DNA from: Mesostigma viride | Lineage: Eukaryota; Streptophyta; Mesostigmatophyceae; Mesostigmatales; Mesostigmataceae | Direction of reading: 5' to 3' | NCBI GenBank assembly: GCA_009746045.1 | Contig: RPFO01000038.1 | Location: 1,099,076-1,163,075, forward strand | Length of the DNA: 64,000 nt | In this document: piece by piece, positions 1-10,900 of the stretch | Layout: each line of letters starts with the position of its first letter | Position numbering within the stretch: position 1 is the stretch's first letter | Position numbers and translations under genes: made by a program | Notes under the pieces: model-generated | Seen by the model: the letters and a program-made list of their open reading frames with translations, nothing else | The model's database searches: none | What the model was told of the DNA's origin: nothing

Positions 1-182
1 CAGGCAACACGTGTCCCATGGTGGAGAGCCCACGATGGGGGCTGCCTCCTTCGAGGAGCGTCGGCAGGACAGTATTTGTTACGCCAAGGCCCAGGCACCG
101 CACTTTATGGTCATCCGAGAGCCTGGATTGTGCGGTCGATTGTCTACACACATGCCTGGTGGCGCATGTCAGACGGAGGTCC

Positions 183-860
183 TTTGCCAAGGTGGCTGAT
201 CAGGTCAGGGCTTCAATTGTGGCATTCGGTTGTCCAAGTGATTTATAAATCACAACCATTTGCATGAGCTGTATGTGGATAGCTCAATGGACAGCAAGGC
301 AGGCATCTCCAAGAGTCAGTTCTCGAGAGACAGCAGCTAGTCAAGCGCGGCTGGCATGGGGCTGTGTAGCTCCAATAGCACAGAGACCTCGCCGGAGATT
401 TGGACTAGAGCAAACAAGTTCCCCAGAATGGCTAGTCAAGCGCTATCGGCTCGCAACAAAACGGCAGCCCTAGCGTCCACGGCCCAGTGTGATGTGGCAG
501 AATGCAGGGCTACTTCTGGCTCGAATGGCCTTCACAGCACACGCCTTGGTCTATCTATCTGAAGGAGTTGCTTCATCAGATGACTCTCCTAACACGTCCT
601 GGCCAACTTCAGTTACCACTTCTTCTAAAAGATGACTCCATGGGATGGTGAGTTGGTTTGCACAGGCAGATTGCGCCAGAAGTAGGGACTTGGATTATCT
701 CCCTTTCTTAAGGTATTGTCCTCCTTGCCAATATTGAGCATATCCCTGGGGTTGACAATCCTGCTGATGCTTTGACCAAGCTGCAAGAAGGCAGCATGCA
801 AATACACAGTTCTTCAGTCTACCTGAAATGGACCCATCAGCAAGCTGTCTAGCTGGTGCA
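183..860 (+). pseudogene. Copia-type pol remnant (RNase H end)
   Basis: Degenerate 3' part of a Copia-class pol gene. A reading frame from about 266 begins ELYVDSSMDSKAG, the usual opening of Copia RNase H, and reaches an in-frame stop near 338. The same frame continues with a recognisable AECRATSG segment near 500. After more frame changes, 733-780 reads IEHIPGVDNPADALTK, the canonical closing motif of Copia RNase H. No LTR or upstream RT is visible, because the window starts here. The sequence resembles the RNase H of the intact element at 6475-14098 only distantly, so this is an older, separate insertion. Family assignment is secure; exact limits are not. Confidence 0.7.
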
Positions 861-925
861 TGGTTAAGGGCATGGAAGAGCAGAATTGGTGGTGTGTCAG
901 CATTGTGACTGGCCATAATACCTGT

Positions 926-1758
926 ATTTTAGTCTGTACTAAGGCCATCGGGACCATGTACAGCTCACTCTGATCTCTGATTTAATCAGGATACAGCCAG
1001 GTTTTGGCGGGGTTATGCTGTGACTACACAAGGTTGACAGTCCATTACAGACCATGTATTCTATTTTAAAAGAAATGTATATTGTACTACCTTCACAATG
1101 GCTGGAACCTTTATTCTGGGTTTATAGGCGCGGGTTCGATTCCCTGGTATTATGTTTCTACAAGCGGCCTTCAGTTTGCCTGTTCAGACTTCCCTAGTTC
1201 CCCAGGGCAGATTTAATTGTGCCTATGTGTTCATTTTGTCATTTGTTTGCTGTGGCAGTTTACCATCTGGCAAGTAGACGGGCCGTAAGACGGGCGCCAA
1301 TAGACCCCTTTGAGAGATGACAGGCAAACTATTGTAATACGCCTTACTTTGTCAAGTGTATTTAATTGTCATGATTATTACTTATAAAATGTACTGGGTT
1401 TTATGGATAGTATCTGGCATAATGTAACTCACCGCCAGAAGTCATTTACTGGAGCTCTACCGAGATGGGATTAATTCCTGGAGAAGACCTCATAGAATTA
1501 ACCTGTATGTATTAATTTTGTGTGCTTCTAATATCTGGTGGTACTCTGTAATGCCACTTCCATATTTTCTCCATTTCTCATGAAATGGTTTTCCCTGTGG
1601 CAGATCTGTTTCTTTTCCAGTTCCTTAAAAGAAAGGGCTGGGGGAATGGCATTGGCCATTAAAGACATCTGTTCAAGCTTCAAGCTGGAGTGAAGGACAT
1701 TTCAAGCTACTTCAAGGGTCCCTGGCAGGGGATGACCCCTAAAGAAAAGAAGGATTGG
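926..1758. other. No gene seen; isolated pol III B-box-like motif
   Basis: AT-rich stretch without a convincing reading frame. At 1133-1143 it carries GGTTCGATTCC, a perfect match to the tRNA B-box consensus. The flanking T-stem is only partly paired and no acceptor or D arm is evident, so it is at best a decayed tRNA-derived retroposon. Confidence 0.35.
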
Positions 1759-2358
1759 AGTTACGTAAAGATTTACGTTAGATGGATAGAGATTGTTACG
1801 CTCTTTCCAACGCCTGAACGCCTCATTTGGTTAAGGAACGTAAAAGTTATGACGTTTCCTAGGCTGTGCCGACAGTACCCGGCCGCCACTGTGGCGCGTA
1901 CGGACACAGGATGTACAAGTGTCACTTTGATAGTCGCAGGACGTTGACAGGACTTGTACAGACTTGATGGTCAATTTATGGTAGGCGCACTGTAGCGCGC
2001 CAGGACCTATGAGACAATTGATGGACTAGTGTACGGATAGGTCCACAGACTAGCCGTATGGGACAATTGATAGATCTGCGCGCCAAAGGCGTGCCAGAGT
2101 CTGTGTAATCAATTGATTGACAGTTCAGCTGTGACAGTGCAGCTGAATACTTGGACGCGTCCCTAGTAAGCTATATGAGTGACTTGGTCACACCGGGACG
2201 CTAGTTCTTGCGTGCACGTTCTCTTGGCACTGCGACCCTGTCGTCTGTGCTGCGTGCAGTCTTGGAAGTGACGTGACTACGTCTGTGTTTCCTGATTTAA
2301 TAAGGCAACTTCCTGCAAGAACCATGGCGGAATTCGTGGCATTCTTACCCTCACAACT
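1759..2358 (+). repeat. 600-bp tandem direct repeat, copy 1
   Basis: First of two adjacent direct copies, beginning AGTTACGTAAAG and ending CTCACAACT. The copies differ mainly by one-base insertions and deletions. Both contain the same late features: a T/A-rich AATAAGGCAACTTCC stretch and an ACCATG near the end. The pair could be two LTRs left side by side, or a simple tandem duplication. No TG...CA ends or target duplication were found. Confidence 0.75.
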
Positions 2359-2962
2359 AGTTAACGTAAAGGATTTACGTTAGATGGATAGATTGTTACG
2401 CTCTTCCAACGCACCTGAACGCCTCTCATTTGGTTAAGGAACTAAAAGTTATGACGTTTCCTAGGCTGTGGCCGACAGTACCCGGCGCGCCACTGTGGGC
2501 GCGTACGGACACAGGATGTACAAGTGTCACTCTTGATAGTCCGCAGGACGTTGACAGGACTTGTACAGGACTTGATGGTCAATTGATAGGTAGGCGCACT
2601 GTAGCGCGCCAGGACCTATGAGACAATTGATGCTGACTAGTGTACGGATAGGTCCACAGGACTAGCCGTATGGACAATTGATAGATCTGCGCGCCAAAGG
2701 CGTGCCAGAGTCTGTGTAATCAATTGATTGACAGTTCAGCTGTGACATGCAGCTGAATACTTGGACGCGTCCCTAGTAAGCTAATGAGTGACTTGGTCCA
2801 CACCGGGACGCTAGTTCTTGCGTGCACGTTCTCTTGGCACTGCGACCTCGTCTTGCTGCGCAGTCTTGGAATGACGTGACTTACGTCTGTGTTTCCTGAT
2901 TATTAATAAAGGCAACTTCCTGCAAAACCATGCGGAATCGTGGCATTCTTACCCTCACAACT
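2359..2962 (+). repeat. 600-bp tandem direct repeat, copy 2
   Basis: Second copy, starting AGTTAACGTAAAGG at 2359 and ending at CTCACAACT near 2962. Homology with copy 1 stops exactly there, inside the start of the ORF that begins at 2930. The repeat therefore carries a start codon at its 3' end, which would suit a promoter-bearing terminal repeat feeding a downstream gene. Confidence 0.75.
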
Positions 2963-3692
2963 CGTATTACACGCTCTGTCAAAAAGATGCCAAATTCGGA
3001 AGAATTTCGGATTCCGGACGATGAGGAAATAGCCGCTCCGCCGGCTGTTCTTCGTCAAGACCGACGGTCCGTCGTGGCAGCAATTGCCGACGAAGTAACG
3101 GTCTCGCTCGACGAGCTTCATCGTCAGCAGCGTGCAGCTCACGCATTGCTCGGGGATAACCCCGAGGACCCCGATTTGCCAGCACTGGTCCGGCAATCCG
3201 CAACCTGTTGGACCAGATTCGAAACATTTTATCGACATTTACGGTCCAGGTGCGGGGAGGTTTGCGGTCGGTGACCGAAGTCACGACTGCCATTGAGGAG
3301 TTGGACAACGTCCTCTCTTCACTCACCGGTTACCAGAGAAACCTGCAAAACTGGGCATCGCTACGCACGGGGGGCGCGCCGGCGGTGTCGACAAATTTGT
3401 TTCAGGATCTCGCGCTGTTATCGCTGCTCACTCGCGGCGTACGCAGTCGCGAGCGCCAGGTTTTAATTAACCTGGTGGCATTTCTCGCCTCTGTGCGAGA
3501 GTGGATTCCCGCGGGGTGGGAATTATTGACGATCTTTACACATCCTCTGCGCCTCGTCGCGCGTCGGCGCGTCGCAACTTACGCGGCGGGAGCACGCCGG
3601 TTTTAATTCATACCGGTGCAGGTCCAGAGCTGGATATGGAGGATCGTGAGTTCGTATACACGTACTGCGACTTCAGGGGCCTTGACTACTAG
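2930..3692 (+). pseudogene. Unknown ORF after the tandem repeat, frameshifted
   Basis: Not recognised. The ATG at 2930 (context ACCATG) opens an acidic, helical N-terminus. The coding signal then changes frame near 3200 and again near 3500, where the next frame runs to a stop at 3692 with an acidic end (MEDREFVYTYCDFRGLDY). The middle part is leucine-rich and amphipathic (SVTEVTTAIEELDNVLSSL), resembling a coiled coil. All three pieces have plausible composition and join in order, which suggests one protein of about 250 residues broken by two single-base shifts. Position after a 600-bp repeat pair makes a retroelement gag-like protein possible, but no zinc knuckle, protease or RT follows. It could also be a unique host exon. 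Confidence 0.4.
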
Positions 3693-4100
3693 TCGGCCTA
3701 ATTTTCTTCTGCAGTACTCGTCGACATTTTTTTTGTCGAATTTTCAGCGGCATTTCGCGGCGGCAGCGACACCGGCGCAGGCGGCAGTGGCGACACAAAA
3801 TTTTGTACATATTTCTGCTGCTTTGTTAAGGTGTTCTTGAATAGCTGGTAGTGCAGGATGGCTGAGGACGCCGTAGCAAGGGTCCAGCCAGTGGGAATAA
3901 TAATGGGGTGCTGGTAGTGGAACCGCTCACGTAGATGACGTGGGGCTTACCGGAGAGATTACCAACCTTCCTCACAATAATAATAATGCACACTATTCAT
4001 GGCTTTGATCTTACCACACAGGGTCTTTTAATTGTCAATCAGTTGCAGCCTGTAACCTCAGACTAACAATGTCCTCCTGCAATTGTCTGCAGATCTCCCA
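3693..4100. other. No gene seen
   Basis: Mixed-composition spacer with a short AAT run near 3978-3989. Nothing protein-like or RNA-like was recognised. Confidence 0.5.
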
Positions 4101-4192
4101 ATGCCGCAGACATCTCCACTGCTCTCATGGCGATTGCAAATGCTTCATGCCGCTGACATCTCCACTGCTCTCATGGCGATTGCAAATGCTTG
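4101..4192. repeat. 46-bp tandem duplication
   Basis: Two nearly identical 46-bp units start at 4101 and 4147 (ATGCCGC...ATGGCGATTGC), differing at two positions. Forty-six is not a multiple of three, so any reading frame through it shifts. Confidence 0.85.
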
Positions 4193-4510
4193 ATGCCGCA
4201 CCTCTGCTTACAGCAGAAAAGCTTCCTCCGGGCGAGGCACCTGACTGCAACCAACACCCATTCCTTGGCTTCACAACGTGGCCATGACAGCATCGTGAAT
4301 CTGCTTCGCCAACGCCCACACTTCAGGACCCGCGCCCTGCACCGCCATGGCCACAGGCTGCACCGCTGCAATCGATGCAGCATTCACTGCCTGCGCCGCA
4401 CCATGTACTGCATGCACGAAAGCCAATCCTGGCTCGGTTATCATGGTCTTGCCGATCGTTCCTGCTGCTTCTTCTTCTTCGATGCGGTCATGCGCACTTT
4501 ATACCCCTTC

Positions 4511-5355
4511 CTCTCCAAGCACGCCTTCAGCACCTGGCTCGTGCGGCATGCTGAATATGCTTCTGAAGGCGCGCCTTCTAAACACGAAATGTTGGCAATG
4601 TATATGATTCCCAAACGGCATGATAGGCACATAATCAGTCCCATTAATTGCTTTGCGGCAGTCAATGCACCAGAACACCTGTTGTAAAAAGAAGGTTATG
4701 CACGCTAGCGATTACCCGCGGCAAGAAGCAATCAACACGCCTCGCTAACAACTGCAACCACAATGTAATTCATGACGGGCCACTCACCGCTACCCTGCTC
4801 TCCTGCTTCAATGTCTCCCCATTCTCAAGGCCTCCATTGTAAACCTCTCCGTCTTCACCATCGTCATCGTCTTCCTCTTCCTCCACTCCGACGTATCCGT
4901 GTTTCCTTTTCCTAAGATACCTAGGGTTGTTCAAGTCGTATGTGCGGCGTTGGCACACTTCCAACAAAATTTTGGCCGCCTCTACCCGTTACCATTTATT
5001 CGTACTATCATAACATATCCAGGCGTTTGAAAAATCATTCCCTCGTTCGAATTTCTACCCCTGGGCGTCCATGACGAGGCAGTCACGACGGGACGCAGAT
5101 GCACAAAAATAAAACAAGGCGACATCCCTTCAATCATTTACCAAAAAACAGAATACGCGCAGAACTTGGATTTCAACACCACGCACCCATTACCAGCGAG
5201 CACGGCTGGCCTGCAACCGCCATGATTTCATAACCAGAAGCCAGGGCCCACACTCCATCCCGTTACCTCATCTTCCACGCACGGCTTCCGCTGCTTCCCT
5301 CTGCTCTTTCGCATTCTCCGCCAGCAACCTCGCCTTCTCCTCGTCGAACAATCCA
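4511..5355 (-). CDS. Putative spliced gene, unknown product (partial model)
   Basis: Three minus-strand blocks look like exons. Block a (about 5355-5283) follows a TTATAG acceptor and encodes a charged helix (FDEEKARLLAENAKEQREAA); a possible GTGCGT donor ends it. Block b (about 4995-4788) encodes ILLEVCQRRTYDLNNPRYL, a basic run, then a long Glu/Asp tract, and ends at a GTGAGT donor. Block c starts at 4678 after a pyrimidine-rich TTTTTACAACAG acceptor and encodes VFWCIDCRKAINGTDYVPI, with a Cys-x2-Cys pair, to a stop near 4511. The b-to-c junction keeps the frame without adding or losing bases, which supports a real intron of about 110 bp. Further minus-strand coding-like sequence continues past the stop to about 4290. 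The product is not recognised; the 5' end and the a-to-b junction are uncertain. Confidence 0.4.
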
Positions 5356-5399
5356 CTATAAGAATGAAATCCCCTCTATTGGACGCCATTCAGACGAAC

Positions 5400-5890
5400 T
5401 TTGCTAGCGTCTTTTCACCGGCCCAGCACACATAATCTATAGCCGCTTACTGGCAACGGCCGACAACGACAACTGCTGAACAGGCGACAAAGGCTGATAA
5501 CTACATTTTTATATTTCGCTGCATTTGCTAATAGACACGCACGTTCTCCCACTTCACCATTACAATATATAATTATCCATCTGGCCGTGGACAGGCAAAG
5601 ACCCCCTTAGTAACTTACTAAAACGTAATCTTACAGCATCGGATCACTGGCACCTAATTTACCGGTGGTAACTTCTCAACTAAGATCCGTCGCGGTAATC
5701 TCCCGTGTCGGTACAGTACTACGAAAGATACGTCGTGGTAACGTTACTTTTACTTACGGCTAGTAAATTTACTACCTATCCACTCGACGTTGTAATTATT
5801 ACCGCCTTGGATCTCAGGCGTGGGATCGTGCGTGGTAAGATTACCGCGTGGTAATTTACGCCTCGGATCCTTTTACCACCCTCGGACGAA
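5400..5890. other. AT-rich spacer with a recurring CGTGGTAA-like word
   Basis: No gene seen. Between 5640 and 5880 the words CGCGGTAA, CGTGGTAA and GCGTGGTAA recur, mostly preceded by a GATC or GATAC motif. This spacing suggests a degraded short element, but no boundary is visible. Confidence 0.3.
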
Positions 5891-5904
5891 AAGTATAGTG
5901 AGAC

Positions 5905-6300
5905 GTGGGCCGCCATGCTGCTGAACCATGCACCACCACCATGCACCACCTTCGCCATCGCCGCACAGCTCAAGAGTCATGCAGCAGACTCTCGACATAC
6001 CGTTACAAGTGTACCGGCTCCGCGAGGAGGCCGAGCTCGACAAGCGCTCCATCAGCGCCTTAACGTCAAATGTGTCAAGAACTTGGTGGAAGGTCCTGGT
6101 GGAAGGTGAGAACTCCGGGGTGCGAGACTGAGCTTGCACAGCCGCGTTTGCGAACGAAATCCTTGCCCGGCCACGGATGCGCATGTACCTCATTGCATGT
6201 ACGTGAGCTCAAGCTGGAGGCCCTCCGCCTTCGAAGGCCTTCCCCGCTCGCGGGGTACCTACAAGCTGGCAGGACCGCCGGCCCCCGCAAGGGCTAAGCT
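5905..6300 (+). pseudogene. Decayed ORF1 fragment of the ORF1-only LINE family
   Basis: Aligns by eye with 20220-20490 of the better copy: the segment encoding LREEAEL (here near 6020), the GAAGGTGAGAA stretch near 6100, and the AGGCCTTCCCCGCTCGCGGGGTA block near 6235. Many indels destroy the frame. No 5' or 3' end is preserved. Confidence 0.6.
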
Positions 6301-6474
6301 AGGGCTAGGGATGGTTGTGTACCGTGCGTTAGCAGTGCACGTGACTAGGTATGGTGGCTCGGCTAGTCATAGATTTCTGGCCTGCGATGGTTGTCTCCTT
6401 GATATCTAGATCTTGGTAGGCCACGTACTGGTCACGGCGATTGTGGGTAATGTTTCAAGAGACCAAGGTATAAT

Positions 6475-6947
6475 AGTTAGAATGCGGTGGGATATATTGC
6501 TTGAGAACACTGAAGGCTGTGAGCAATGAATTGCTTGGTTCATTAGAAAATAGGTTTACCCTTTATCAACGTTCCTCTCACCGGCTGCGCCGCCAGTGAC
6601 CGTTGGGTGCAGACCGTTGGCCCGAGGCCACACGATGACAGGTAGCAGTCTAGTCACTGCATCGTGCGATCACAAATCAATGCACGCTGCAGTACGGTCC
6701 CTATCTAGGATACTCTAGTACCGTCCAATGACAGGACACTACGTATACTGGGTACTGACATCTGTCACGTACCTCAGTACCCAAAGTACCTATCTAGGGA
6801 AACGTATGCGACTCGACTAGCATTCCTATCTGCATAGCCCACGTGGTATTTATATTCACATACCAACGTAGGTTTACAAGGCTTATTCATACGTTGTATT
6901 CACAATGCCTTTGAGACTTAGTCTACAGCAAAGCATGGAGACTAACT
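6475..6947 (-). repeat. 3' LTR of the Copia element
   Basis: 473 bp with AGTTAG...CTAACT imperfect-palindrome ends. Matches 13626-14098 base for base except for a few substitutions, for example AATC against GATC near 6677. As the element is on the minus strand, this is the downstream LTR. Confidence 0.95.
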
Positions 6948-7479
6948 CCAGTATTGTTTTATTATTTATTTCTTAATGCAGGTCTGCACCCCCAACATTA
7001 TTGTTATTGTTTTTAAGTTGATTAGGGGTACAAAAGAGACATGGCTGGTTGAGCCAGGTTGGTTACAGCTGGCTGTTCTGGCCAGGTGTTATATTGCACA
7101 TTAAATAAGGTGTACACAGCTGGCTGGTTTGGCCAGTTACTGAAGCACACATTAAGTAAATGGATACAAAGCTTGTGTCCTCAAGCTGCAAATGGATACA
7201 AATCTGACCTAGCCAGCACTCACACCCCACAACGAATGTGTTGAATTTTATGGCGCCCAGCAGCTATCGCTGTGGTAAGGGGGTGTGGTGGTTGTGTACT
7301 GTGCTATGGCCAGTCATTTATTCAAACACTGACTCTGATATCATAGGGGTTCATGTTCTGAAAGAGGAGCTGGTACTGTTGGCCAGCAGCATCCCGCAGC
7401 TTCGTGAGAGCGTCTGCTGGGTTGTCCTCATCATCCACATGAGTCCAGCTGGAAAAATAGGTGGCCTCCTGTTTGAGGA

Positions 7480-7906
7480 TCACCCAATCCAGTCAGTGTG
7501 GACAGCAGCAGAGACAGATTTCTTGGTTAGAAAACTGATCACAGATTGGCTGTCAGTATAGAGATGTGAGATGACATTGCATGTGCTGCCTGCCTGGGTT
7601 TGTAGCCAGGTGAGCATGTGCTGCAGGGAACGAGCATGCAATGCAGCAGACACCACAGCACGACATTCAGCTGAGTTGCTGCTGCCAGGTTTTCTGCGGT
7701 GTAGCCTGCTGTACCAGGAAGTGAGGGACATGTAATCTGACCTGTTGGTGAGAAAAAACAGCCCTGATTCCCGTGCCCCCATCTGATTGATTGTTCTGCT
7801 CTCCATGGAGCTGTCCATGACACTGGATGTGGATGTCTTCCATCAGATTCAGGCCATGGAGGATGAGGGGGGGACAGTCATTGACAACTTCCTGATGTGA
7901 CTGCAT
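7480..7906 (-). pseudogene. Copia RNase H domain, frame-broken
   Basis: Downstream of the pol stop, minus-strand frames carry the rest of the polyprotein. About 8126-7878 resumes the RT connection region (YIQDCLD, then GKLGWWSAICGAPLAVISR, matching the usual Copia tail of RT). 7818-7480 holds RNase H with SNSAECRAVVSAALHARS and LYTDSQSVISFL, the catalytic acidic positions of the family. At least two frame changes separate these from pol. The domain is intact in content but not in frame, so it is either a mutation or an error-prone region of the sequence. Confidence 0.75.
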
Positions 7907-7923
7907 TTGATTTGACTAGAACA

Positions 7924-10900
7924 TCATGGGTGACCCTGCTGATGACAGCTAAGGGAGCCCCACAGATGGCTGACCACCACCCCAGTTTGCCCTGAACAGT
8001 GGCACACATGTGTAAGGGGAGGCAGGTGTGATGCAGCAGATCTAGACAATCTTGAATATATTCTGCAGGAGGAGAGAGAGCAGACCCATTGATCTGGCTG
8101 CCTGTGCAGCTGCAACATGATGCCACAGAACTGGATGGGGGTTGTGCTCAATTCCACCTGTTTGCCAATCTCATATGATTCCTGGACCTGCTGAATAAAG
8201 GTTTCCACCTCAGCTCTAGGCCCACAAATGAGTTGGTCATCTCCATGCCACACAAAGAACAGCAGTCCAGAGGGGGTGGGTACAACAAAAAAGCATGGGT
8301 CCAGGTCATCATACGTGGCCTTGAGCTTTTTGAATACTTCCTCTGCTGAGTCTCTGAAAATTTTTGGGGCACTGACAAGCCCTTCCACCCCAATGTTGAT
8401 GATAAGGTGGGGCTCATCAATATAAGGTTTCCACACAGCTGGGGTGTCTACCACGTACACCTTCCCTTTCCACACAGATTCAGCCTTTTCTGGGTCCCCC
8501 CTGAGGAAGGCCCTTTTAATATCAGTGGCTTTGCAGACATAGTCTTGGCCTGCATTGAGGTTGTGGAGGAATAGGGAGAGCATGATCCTGAGTGAGGTTT
8601 GTTGCAGCCCAGGTGTGTATGTTTCCCCTTTTGGCAGTGTGGATGTCCCCTTTAATTCTGTGACACATGGTCTGGCATGGAAGATTGGGGAGCCCACTTT
8701 TTGTGGTTTTTGTTTGAGAACAAATTTTAATCTGAGCTTTTTGGCTCCCTCTGGCACGTCCCATGAAGGGGTGACAGGCGGTTTGTATTGAGGGTTTTTG
8801 GGGTTGGGCAGGACCCATTCCTGCCTGGCTTGGTGGACAATGGCCATCAGCCACTTGGTAAACCCTTTTTGTGTTTTGCATTCTTGTATGACGTGGGAGA
8901 TTTGGTGGGGTGAGTGCATGGCTATGTCCCACTTACCCAGCCCAAAGGCTGAGGGATGGAGGAACTGGCTGTGCACTAACTTGTCCAGATCAGGGATCTC
9001 CCCTGGTGCATACTGAGTGTTGACTGCCTTGATGACAGCATCCATACCAGGGACAATACTGGAGAGAGGGATTTTAAAGTGGTCCAGAGGAACTGCACCC
9101 ACCCCTGTGACACTGAGCTCATTAGCTGAGATAAGCACCCCAGGATAGGATACAAAAGGTTCCCCCAACAAGGTGTTACCAGAGTACCCCTCCACCACCT
9201 GGAAGGGTGTCTGAATACCAAGTATAGGGAGCATCACTTGTCCCACTACATCCAGTGAGCTTTGGCCTGAGAAATCCTGCACCCGTGCCCAAAATGAAGG
9301 TGCAATCTCAAGACCAGGGATGGCTTGTGCACTGATCACACTGACCTGTGCCTGAGTGTCTATTGCCAGGGTCCAGGGGTCCTGACTAGTGCACACAGCT
9401 GAGACTTTTGCCAACCCTGCGGCCACAGCAGCTTGTTGCTTATGTGACCTGTGTAATGCTTGCAAGGCGACTGCCAATTTGACCTCAGAGCGGGAGGTTG
9501 GCAGACATTTGGTGCCTTGGGGCTGAGCTAATGCTTCCAACCCAGCTACCTCGTGCCTGGTTAAGCAATCCCCAGGTTGTGAAGTGGGCCTGGCTTCACT
9601 GAGGGTGGAAGGGTTCACAGAGGGTGCTGTGGTGCTGTCAACAGCAGTAATTGGTGGCTCAGAGCTACTGCTGGGCATGCTGGAGTTGCCAGATAGAAGT
9701 AGTGAGTCCATGCTTAAAGACTCTTCCCCAGGCACGTCTGCCATGGGAGAATAATACTTCTTAATTCTATGACAGCTCACCCTGTGACGCTTCCCATTGA
9801 TATTGTGCTTGACCTCCACGGTCTTGCTGTTTTTGGTAAATCCACGGATGGTAACTGGACCTAGCCAAGTTCCAACCTTACCAAAGCTGTTTTCCTTGTA
9901 ATAGAGAACTTGATCACCTTTTTGGAATACTGGCCTGGAATGGGTTTTATCTTTTTCTGCCAGTTTTGCTGAGGTTTGTGCACGTGCAGTGTTGTACAGT
10001 GCTATCACCTCTGGGGGATATACACCTGCCTGCAGGCCTGCTGGGATTACTTCACCCCACGTGGCATGCAAGACAGGTCTCATGTTTAGGGTTGTGCACA
10101 TTTCATGACACCAGAGTGCCCTGTCACAATAGACCCCTGAAGTAGCATCCTTGGAAGGATTTTTGGCTAGTAGGGTTTTGACAGATCTGATGGTTCTTTC
10201 AATGACCCCCTGACCCTCATGATCTTCCAGCCCAGCAATCTCTATTGCTTCACACCCTTCCAGGTCAGTCAGACAAGAAAATTGTTGATCAAGCAAAATT
10301 CTGTCAACTGGGTAGAATCTGGGTAAAGCAATCATGAGTGCAACACGTAGCTGCCCTGCAGACATGCCAGGTAGGGGTTCCATTACTGTGAACCTGGACC
10401 ATGAGTCTTTTAGGATCAGGTAGGGTTGGACATCTTTGTTGATGTGCATCACATCCCCCACTATCATGCCCCTATTGGTGGAAGGAGTTGCAGTATGCCA
10501 TTTTTGAGGTTTGGGGCTATTGAACTGACATTCTTGACAGTGTTGTCTAGCCAGTTTTACTGCATTCCTGAGTTGTTTTCCCATGCTACTACCCCCCAGC
10601 CGTCTGGCCAGTTCCTCAGCCACTGTTTCATGACCCATGGCTAGGTGCAGCTGATGAGCAAGCTCCTTGATATCTATGGAGTTGTCAACAGTAGGGGTTA
10701 GTGCTTTTATGTAAGGTTCCAGAACAGGGTGTTGGGAGGACAGTAAGGTTGCTGCCTCAAAATCAATTATGCCCTGGTTGCCATCCCCAATGGTAATGAG
10801 ATCATCATCCTCAGAGTACATAAGGTGAGTGAACTCACATTGATTTGGGTAGCGAGGCCTGTTGCAACGGCTGCCTGGAGGCCCCAGGGGATGACGTGCG

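Noticed and set aside
1126-1150. A tRNA gene at the B-box match
   Set aside because: No acceptor stem, D arm or anticodon arm can be drawn; only the T-loop region is tRNA-like.
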